The translations under genes were made by a program, and so were the position numbers. From contig CANKMW010000013.1 in assembly GCA_947483555.1 (NCBI GenBank), positions 1 to 64,000 of the forward strand: a DNA stretch of 64,000 nt, read 5' to 3'. The DNA comes from Myxococcales bacterium (lineage in GTDB: Bacteria > Myxococcota_A > Polyangia > Haliangiales > Haliangiaceae). Below the pieces are notes generated by a model that saw only the letters and a list, made by a program, of their open reading frames with translations, ran no database searches and was not told the origin of the DNA. Below, piece by piece: positions 58,336 through 64,000 of this stretch; position 1 is the first letter of the stretch; every line of letters starts with the position of its first letter.

Positions 58336-61316
58336 CCGCGCCGGTGGCCGACGGGACGCCCAGCGGCGGAGATGCGGCCACGGAGCCGGGGACCCGGCGG
58401 CCGGTCGCCGGTTCCGAGCTCGTCGCCGGTGCGCGGATCGGTCGCTTCGTGCTCACCCGCCACCTCGGCGACGGCGGCATGGGCACCGTGCACGAGGCCC
58501 GCGACCCGGAGCTGGGTCGCGCGGTGGCGATCAAGCTGCTACGCGATCAGCGCGCCGATCCGACCCGGCTGCTGCGCGAGGCCCAGGCGCTGGCCACGCT
58601 GTCACACCCCAACGTGGTCGCGGTGTACGAGCTGGGCAGCCACGACGGCAAGGTGTTCATCGCGATGGAGCTGATCGAGGGCGTGAGCCTCGATCGCTAC
58701 CTGGCGACCGGCGACCATGGCTGGCGCGAGATCCTGGCCCTGTTCGTCCAGGCCGGGCGCGGCCTCGGTGCGGTCCACGCCCGCGACCTGGTCCACCGCG
58801 ACTTCAAGCCGTCGAACCTGCTGATCGATGGTGAGGGGCGCGTGCGGGTCAGCGACTTCGGCCTGGCGCGACTCGACCGCGGCGGGGCGGTGAGCGAGGG
58901 TGCCACGTCGTCGTCGACCGGCGGCCGGGCGTCGGCCGAGCTCGACGAGACCGTCGGGGCGACGGCTGGCGACGCGGTCACCGATGAAGATCGGGCGGCG
59001 GCCGGGCCAACCCCAGCGCCGCCGTCGGGCGCCGGCCGCCTGCTGGCGTCGCCGCTGACCGCAGCCGGCGCGGTGATCGGCACGCCCCGCTACATGGCGC
59101 CCGAGCAACACCGCGGCGGCCGCGTCACTCGCCAGGCCGATCAGTTCGCGTTCTGTGTCGCGCTGTGGGAAGGCGTGTACGGCGAGCACCCGTTCGGCGG
59201 CGATGATGTCGCCAGCCTGCGCGCGGCGGTGATCGCCGGCCAGCGCCGGCCAGCGCCCCGCCGGCGTGGCGTGCCGTCGTGGCTGGAGCGCGCGCTGGTC
59301 CGCGGCCTGGCCGTCGATCCGGAAGCGCGCTGGCCGTCGATCGACGCCGTGGTCGATACGCTGGAGCGAACGCCGCGGCGGCGGCGCGCGCTGGCGCTCG
59401 GCGGTGCCGGCGCCGTCGTGATCGGCGCGGCGCTCGCGGCGGTGGCGGTGGGCGGCGGTGGCCGCGGCGATCCCTGCCCCGACGTCGCCGCGCCGATCGA
59501 CCGGGTGTGGCACCCGGCGCGCGCCGCGGGGCTGCGCGCTGGCGTGATCGCCGCCGACCCCGCCCAGGGCGCGACGCGCTGGAAGGCGATCGAGGGCGCG
59601 CTCGACCGCCACGCTGGCCAGTGGCGCTCGATGGCCATCGACGTCTGTCGTGCCAATCGCGTCACGCACCGCGAGTCGGACTCCCTGCACGACGCTCGCG
59701 TCGCGTGTCTCGATCGCCGGCTCGCCGAGCTGCGCGCGACCACGGCGGCGCTGGTCGCGGCCACCGGCCCGGCGGCGGTCGATCGCGCCGTCGTCGAGGT
59801 CGCCCGGCTACCGCCGCTCGACGCCTGCGCCGACGCCGTCGCGCTGCTCGCGCTGGTACCCCCGCCCGAGGATCCCGCCCGCCGCCGCGCCGTCGATGCC
59901 ATCACGGCCGACGCCGACGCGATCATGGCGGCGCTCCGCATCGGCGATCACGCCGGGTTGCCCGACCGTGGCCAGGCGCTGGTCGCACGCGCGCGCGCGA
60001 CCGATCACCCGCCGGCGCTGGCGCGAGCGTTGTGGGTCAACGCCGAGATCGCGTTCGCCACCACCGGCGGCGGCGGCGCGATCGAGAGCCTGCGCGAGCT
60101 GACCGAGGTCGCCGCCGGCTCCCACGACGACGATCTGGCGGCCTGGGCCTGGACCCGCCTGCTCCAGGAGGTCGGCCAGGGACAGGGCAAACCCGACGAG
60201 GCGCTGGCGCTCTTGCCGGTGGCGCGCGCGACGGTGAAGCGGGCCGGCGACGAGATCGAGGCGCGGGTGACGTTGCTCACGACGTCGGGGATGGTGCTCC
60301 ACCTGGCCGGCCGCACCGACGATGGCCAGGCGGCGCTGGCCGAGGCGCGCACCCTGATCCTGGACGGTGGGCCACCGGCATCGGAGCTGCGCACCGCCGC
60401 CCTGCTCGGCGATCTGGAGTACCAGGTCGGCACCATCGAACAGGCCCGCGGTCGCTACGACCTCGCCGAACCGGCGTTCCGCAGCTCGATCGCCCTCACC
60501 ACCGCGGCCTACGGCGGCCAGCACCCCGAGACCGCGATCACGTGGCAGGCGCTCGGCGAGTCGCTGCGCTGGCAAGGCAAGCCCGACGAAGCGCTCGCCG
60601 CGTACCAGACCGGCGTCGACATCCGCGCCGCGCGCGGCGGCGAGTCTCCGGTCCTGGCCAGCGCGCTCATCTCGCTGGCGGCCGCGCACCAGGCCCTCGG
60701 CCGCCACGACGAGGCGCTGGCCGCGCTGGCCCGCGCGGTCCGCATCTTCCGCGCCGCCGGGGCGGCGAGCCGCCGCGATCTCGCGGTGGCGATGATGACC
60801 GAGGGCCTGGCCCTGGGCGGGCTCGGCCGCGTCGCCGAGGCCGGCGCCCGCTACGACGAGGCGATCGCGATCTTCGAGACGCTCGACGGCCGCGACAGCA
60901 ACCACGGCATCACCCTGTTCAACCGCGGCGAGCTCGCTACCAAGTCCGGCGACTGCGCCGCCGCGCTGCCCGACTTCCGGCGCGCCCTCGAGCTGTTCGC
61001 CGCCTCGCTCGGCGACGCCCATCCGTACCTGGTCTACCCGCTGTCCGCGATCGGAGCCTGTCAGGTGTCGCGCGGCGACCACGCCGCGGCGATCGCGACC
61101 CTCGACCGCGCGCTCGCGATCCCGGTCGGGGCTGGCCAGACGGTGTTGCACGTCAAGGCCCGCTTCGATCGGGCCCGCGCGCTGGTCGAGTCCGGCCGTG
61201 ATCGCGCCGGCGGCCTGGCCGCCGCTCGCGCCGCCCGCGCCGAGATGGTCACGACGCCGGGCGCCGCCGAGCTGGTCGCGCCCAGCGACGCCTGGCTGCG
61301 CACGCAGCGGCGATGA
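58332..61316 (+). CDS. Ser/Thr protein kinase with transmembrane helix and TPR domain
   Basis: 994 aa from a TTG overlapping the OmpA stop (TTGA). A Hanks-type kinase covers about residues 35-345: LGDGGMGTVHEARD, VAIKLL, DLVHRDFKPSNLL, VSDFGLARL and YMAPEQ. It has a roughly 55-residue insert (rich in Ser, Ala, Thr) in the activation segment between DFGLARL and GTPRYMAPEQ, which may be autophosphorylated. A transmembrane helix (LGGAGAVVIGAALAAVAVG) lies near residues 356-375. The external part has TPR repeats at about 620-990 (YQTGVDIRAARGG, ALISLAAAHQALGRHDEALAALARAVRIF, and others). The layout is common in myxobacteria. Coupling with the OmpA gene suggests an envelope-sensing pair. Confidence 0.93.
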   Translation: MTAPVADGTPSGGDAATEPGTRRPVAGSELVAGARIGRFVLTRHLGDGGMGTVHEARDPELGRAVAIKLLRDQRADPTRLLREAQALATLSHPNVVAVYELGSHDGKVFIAMELIEGVSLDRYLATGDHGWREILALFVQAGRGLGAVHARDLVHRDFKPSNLLIDGEGRVRVSDFGLARLDRGGAVSEGATSSSTGGRASAELDETVGATAGDAVTDEDRAAAGPTPAPPSGAGRLLASPLTAAGAVIGTPRYMAPEQHRGGRVTRQADQFAFCVALWEGVYGEHPFGGDDVASLRAAVIAGQRRPAPRRRGVPSWLERALVRGLAVDPEARWPSIDAVVDTLERTPRRRRALALGGAGAVVIGAALAAVAVGGGGRGDPCPDVAAPIDRVWHPARAAGLRAGVIAADPAQGATRWKAIEGALDRHAGQWRSMAIDVCRANRVTHRESDSLHDARVACLDRRLAELRATTAALVAATGPAAVDRAVVEVARLPPLDACADAVALLALVPPPEDPARRRAVDAITADADAIMAALRIGDHAGLPDRGQALVARARATDHPPALARALWVNAEIAFATTGGGGAIESLRELTEVAAGSHDDDLAAWAWTRLLQEVGQGQGKPDEALALLPVARATVKRAGDEIEARVTLLTTSGMVLHLAGRTDDGQAALAEARTLILDGGPPASELRTAALLGDLEYQVGTIEQARGRYDLAEPAFRSSIALTTAAYGGQHPETAITWQALGESLRWQGKPDEALAAYQTGVDIRAARGGESPVLASALISLAAAHQALGRHDEALAALARAVRIFRAAGAASRRDLAVAMMTEGLALGGLGRVAEAGARYDEAIAIFETLDGRDSNHGITLFNRGELATKSGDCAAALPDFRRALELFAASLGDAHPYLVYPLSAIGACQVSRGDHAAAIATLDRALAIPVGAGQTVLHVKARFDRARALVESGRDRAGGLAAARAARAEMVTTPGAAELVAPSDAWLRTQRR

Positions 61317-61328
61317 GCTCCCGGACCC

Positions 61329-62876
61329 TTACTTGACGGCGACGCCGAACACCATGCTCGGCGCCGCGCCGGCCTTGGGCCACACCGCGAGCACGACGTC
61401 CTCGATGATGGCGACGCTGGTCTTGGCCTTCACACCGCCGGCGTATCGGCTGTTGACGGTCTGCGGGCGGGAGGCGTCGTTGATCGTCACCGATTCGTAC
61501 TTGAGGCAGGTGTAGCCGTAGATCAGCGCACCACTCGGCGAGATCTGGACCACCTGGTTGGTGTCCTTCCAGTCGCTGCACACCTTCTCCTTGCGCAGCT
61601 TCTTGACGAAGTCGACCTTGGTGACGGCCCCGTCGGGTTTCACCGCCGCGACCGGGCCGCCGCCGCCACCGCGAGTCGACGAGTCGCCCCGGAACCAGTC
61701 GCCACGCTGGATGTCGGGATACTCGATCTTGGCGTCGCGATCGTCGAGGGTCACGGCACCGGTGATCATCGCCGTGAGCCCCGCGCTCCGCGGACCACGG
61801 AAGCCGGGCCAACGCTTCATCGCGGAGCCCAGGAACCGGATCAACGCGTCGGGCTTGCGGGCCTGGCAGGTGTAGAGCGCGACCGCGGCCAGGTAGGTGT
61901 CCGGATCGTTGACCAGCACGCCGACCGAGCCATAGATGAAGTCGAGCGGCGCCGGCTTGAGGTCGGCGAACTTCTGGGCCGGGATCGCCGATACCGTGGT
62001 CGCGAACGCCTTCCAGGTCGTGTCCTCACAGCCCTCGAAGGCCTTGCCCGAGTTGGTCACCCGGGCGTCATCCATCGCGCGCGCGGCGGCGAGGGCCGTG
62101 GCGTCGGGCGGATGCGCGACCCAGGTGCGGCGAGCGGCCGCCGCCAGCTCGAACAGCTTGGCGTAGCCGGGATCCTTGGCGACCAGTTGCTTGATGGCGG
62201 CGGCGCGCGCGACCAGCTTGGGTTGCACGAGCTGGTACGCGATCCGGATCGTCATCCGCTCGAACCCGGTGCGAAGCTTGTCGGCGCGCAGCTCGGCGGC
62301 GAGCTTCTTGCGATCCAGGGCCTCGATGTCGGGCTGACACAGGGCCCACTCGGTGGGCTTGCGGCTGTCGAGACAGACCTGGACATAGCCGAGCCGCCCG
62401 GCCTCGCTCAGCTGGTCGCCGAGCGCGTCCGTGACGTAGTGGCGATCGTTGGAGCTGTTGAACATCAGGGCGTACTGCGCGATCGGATCGAGCGTCGACC
62501 AGGCCTGCTTGTTGTCGTACGACAGGATCGGCGAGTTGCGGGCGCCCTGACTGCGGGTCGCCCACACCACGACGTCGGTCGCCCACTCGGCGTCGGTGAT
62601 GTCGAGCTCCTGGTTCCATCGCGCGCGGGCGGACTCGAGCTCGGTCGCTCGCTCGATCGCCCGGTGGTCCTTGCTGCAGGAGGCGCCGACCAGGTGGGCC
62701 AGCGCGTCACGCACATCAGGATCCGTGATCGCGTCGTTGACGTTCTCGGGGGCCCGGTTCACGCCCGCCGCATTGCACCACTCGGGACTGGCTTCGGCGC
62801 GACCGAGGAGCGCGCTGGTGATGCCCAGCGTCGCCATCCCGGCCGTGACCACGAACGATCGATAGGTTGCCTTCAC
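61329..62876 (-). CDS. Secreted protein of unknown function
   Basis: 515 aa from the GTG at 62876, which follows a GGAGG at a suitable distance; longer in-frame readings have no signal peptide. The signal (FVVTAGMATLGITSALLGRAEA) is cleavable. The mature protein is helical in the first 350 residues, with paired Cys (EWCNAAG, SCSKDHRA, VCLDS, CQPDIE, GCEDT, TCQARK), then a Gly-rich loop (STRGGGGGPV) and a beta-rich C-terminus (KVCSDWKDTNQVVQISPSGALIYGYTCLKYESVTIND). I do not recognise a family. It is convergent with the TPR kinase and precedes, on the same strand, a VWA protein gene (118 bp upstream). Function unknown. Confidence 0.75.
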   Translation of the reverse strand: MKATYRSFVVTAGMATLGITSALLGRAEASPEWCNAAGVNRAPENVNDAITDPDVRDALAHLVGASCSKDHRAIERATELESARARWNQELDITDAEWATDVVVWATRSQGARNSPILSYDNKQAWSTLDPIAQYALMFNSSNDRHYVTDALGDQLSEAGRLGYVQVCLDSRKPTEWALCQPDIEALDRKKLAAELRADKLRTGFERMTIRIAYQLVQPKLVARAAAIKQLVAKDPGYAKLFELAAAARRTWVAHPPDATALAAARAMDDARVTNSGKAFEGCEDTTWKAFATTVSAIPAQKFADLKPAPLDFIYGSVGVLVNDPDTYLAAVALYTCQARKPDALIRFLGSAMKRWPGFRGPRSAGLTAMITGAVTLDDRDAKIEYPDIQRGDWFRGDSSTRGGGGGPVAAVKPDGAVTKVDFVKKLRKEKVCSDWKDTNQVVQISPSGALIYGYTCLKYESVTINDASRPQTVNSRYAGGVKAKTSVAIIEDVVLAVWPKAGAAPSMVFGVAVK

Positions 62877-62994
62877 GTGATACCTCCGCCGCCGCATGGA
62901 GCACGAGCCATGCCAGCATCGGCGGACGCGACCTCGGCCCGCTACGCGATCGGCGGCGTGATTGCCTGGGCAGTTCGCCTGGGCAGGCCAGGCA

Positions 62995-64000
62995 TCACCA
63001 GGACTGCGACGTCGCGCGGGCGTTCGAGTCCTTCGCCATGCCCTTGCGGTTCTTGTTCCAGTCGCCATCGCTGTCGACCGCGGTCGCGTCCTCGTCGGCC
63101 TCGGCGGCGAAGTCGTCGAGCTTGGCCGAGCCGTACGACTTGCCCTTCTTGCGCAGGTACTCGGCGTTCTGCTGCAGCACCTTCTTGGCGGCGGCGGTCT
63201 TGCCCTGATCGCGCAGCGCCACGGCTTCTTTCTGGCGCTCGTTGGCCAGCGCGGCGACCACCCCCACCATGACGGTCTTGTTGGCGGTCTTCTCGACGTT
63301 GGCTCGCGAGCGGTCGAACGTCACCGCGACCGTGTCGGCCACCTTGGCGGTCTTCTTGGTGGCCAGGTTGCGGTAGGCGACCGCGACGTTGGCGAGCTTG
63401 CGGGTCTTGCCGGCGGCGCCCCTGGGCACCGCGACCTCGACGATCACGTTCTTGCGCTGCTTGCCGTAGATCTGGTTGAGCTTGAGCTGGGCCTTGGCGC
63501 CGGTGATCGAGATCGGCCGGTTGAGACCGCGGATCGGCTTGATGCCGGGGGCGAACTCGATCTCGATGATGACGTCGTTGGCGACCACCGACATCACGTC
63601 ACCGAGCTCGTGGCCGAAGATGGCGTCGAGCTGGTCGGGGGTCTCGGCGAAGCCATGATTGCCGTCGCTCGACAGCGCCAGCTGGGTCATGAGGTCCTCG
63701 TTGTAGCCGAGGCCGAGGCCGATGGTGGTGACCGGGATGCCCAGCCGTCCGGCCTCGACGCCGAGCGCCGACAGCTCGGCGGGTGAGCTGGGCCCGACGT
63801 TGGCCTGGCCATCGGACAGCAGGATGAGGCGGTTGACGCGCGACTTCTCGAGAAACTCGCGGACCTGGCCCAGGCCGGTGTTGACGCCGGCGTGGAGCGC
63901 GGTCTGGCCGCGGTCGCTGATCGCCATGATCTGGCGCCGGATCGACTCCGGGTCGGTGACCTTGCCGGCCGGCACCAGGACCTCGACCGAGCTGTCGAAG
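62995..64000 (-). CDS. VWA-domain protein, 5' part beyond the window
   Basis: The frame runs off the right edge. The visible 335 residues hold most of a von Willebrand A domain: RQIMAISDRGQTALHAGVNTGL (MIDAS Thr), SRVNRLILLSDGQANVGPSS and PVTTIGLGLGYNEDLMTQLALSSDGNHGFAETPDQLDAIF. The DxSxS metal motif lies outside the window. After the VWA part come beta-strands (VVANDVIIEIEFAPGIKPI) and a basic C-terminal region (KLANVAVAYRNLATKKTAKVADTVAVTFDRSRANVE), ending KNRKGMAKDSNARATSQSW. VWA proteins bind metal and partner proteins, often at the cell surface. A signal peptide, if any, cannot be seen. Confidence 0.85.
   Translation of the reverse strand, partial: FDSSVEVLVPAGKVTDPESIRRQIMAISDRGQTALHAGVNTGLGQVREFLEKSRVNRLILLSDGQANVGPSSPAELSALGVEAGRLGIPVTTIGLGLGYNEDLMTQLALSSDGNHGFAETPDQLDAIFGHELGDVMSVVANDVIIEIEFAPGIKPIRGLNRPISITGAKAQLKLNQIYGKQRKNVIVEVAVPRGAAGKTRKLANVAVAYRNLATKKTAKVADTVAVTFDRSRANVEKTANKTVMVGVVAALANERQKEAVALRDQGKTAAAKKVLQQNAEYLRKKGKSYGSAKLDDFAAEADEDATAVDSDGDWNKNRKGMAKDSNARATSQSW

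Overview
The window is 64 kb of very GC-rich chromosome (a 60-base sample at 36901-36960 is 44/60 G+C; most coding sequence looks similar). It suggests a Myxococcota bacterium of the Polyangia/Haliangium type. The grounds are inference from gene content: many short lipoproteins, large Ser/Thr kinases fused to ATPase or TPR parts, a MYXO-CTERM-like sorting tail, an imuA-imuB-dnaE2 SOS mutasome with operators close to the Myxococcus LexA consensus, DUF4157 proteins, and RCC1-repeat and Cys-rich secreted proteins. I saw no rRNA, tRNA, CRISPR array, phage or transposase gene, and no convincing intrinsic terminator.

Layout. 0.1-1.7 kb: three overlapping lipoprotein genes. 1.7-4.7 kb: two translationally coupled cation/proton antiporter-like genes. 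4.7-6.8 kb: a divergent pair, PPK2 polyphosphate kinase and a CHAD (polyphosphate-binding) protein. 6.8-9.2 kb: carboxynorspermidine dehydrogenase and decarboxylase. 9.3-14.4 kb: envelope proteins (a peptidylglycine-monooxygenase-like lipoprotein, a membrane protein, a LamG/MYXO-CTERM protein, a CxxCH lipoprotein). 14.4-20.4 kb: an RNB-domain protein, a giant kinase/ATPase regulator and a divergent ECF-like sigma factor. 20.4-26.2 kb: one 1915-aa gene with three DUF4157 modules and two Lipase_3 domains. 26.3-30.8 kb: an HMA-domain lipoprotein operon, a peroxiredoxin with a histone-like tail, a PhnD-like binding protein, a lipoprotein, and cbpM-cbpA. 30.8-33.6 kb: a CocE-type hydrolase and a small protein. 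33.6-42.1 kb: dnaE2 with an intein, a membrane protein, imuB and imuA. 42.3-45.7 kb: a Pro-rich lipoprotein, a JmjC/cupin protein and a hybrid histidine kinase. 45.7-50.2 kb: a J-domain/Hsp70/GbsR operon and a secreted SnoaL-like protein. 50.2-55.0 kb: a YD-repeat lipoprotein divergent from an ABC-2 exporter. 55.0-64.0 kb: an RCC1 protein, an OmpA protein, a kinase/TPR protein, an unknown secreted protein and a VWA protein cut by the right edge.

Cross-cutting signals. Many genes have a TAnnnT hexamer only 5-12 nt before the start codon, the geometry expected for leaderless mRNAs. Adjacent genes are often coupled by ATGA, GTGA or TTGA overlaps. A short imperfect palindrome (CCTGAGC...GTCGAAGG) recurs between genes and inside a few genes, including dnaE2. 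The strongest candidates for new biology are the triple DUF4157/double-lipase protein and the DnaE2 intein. Behind these come the PPK2/CHAD divergon and the peroxiredoxin with a lysine/alanine/proline-rich tail.
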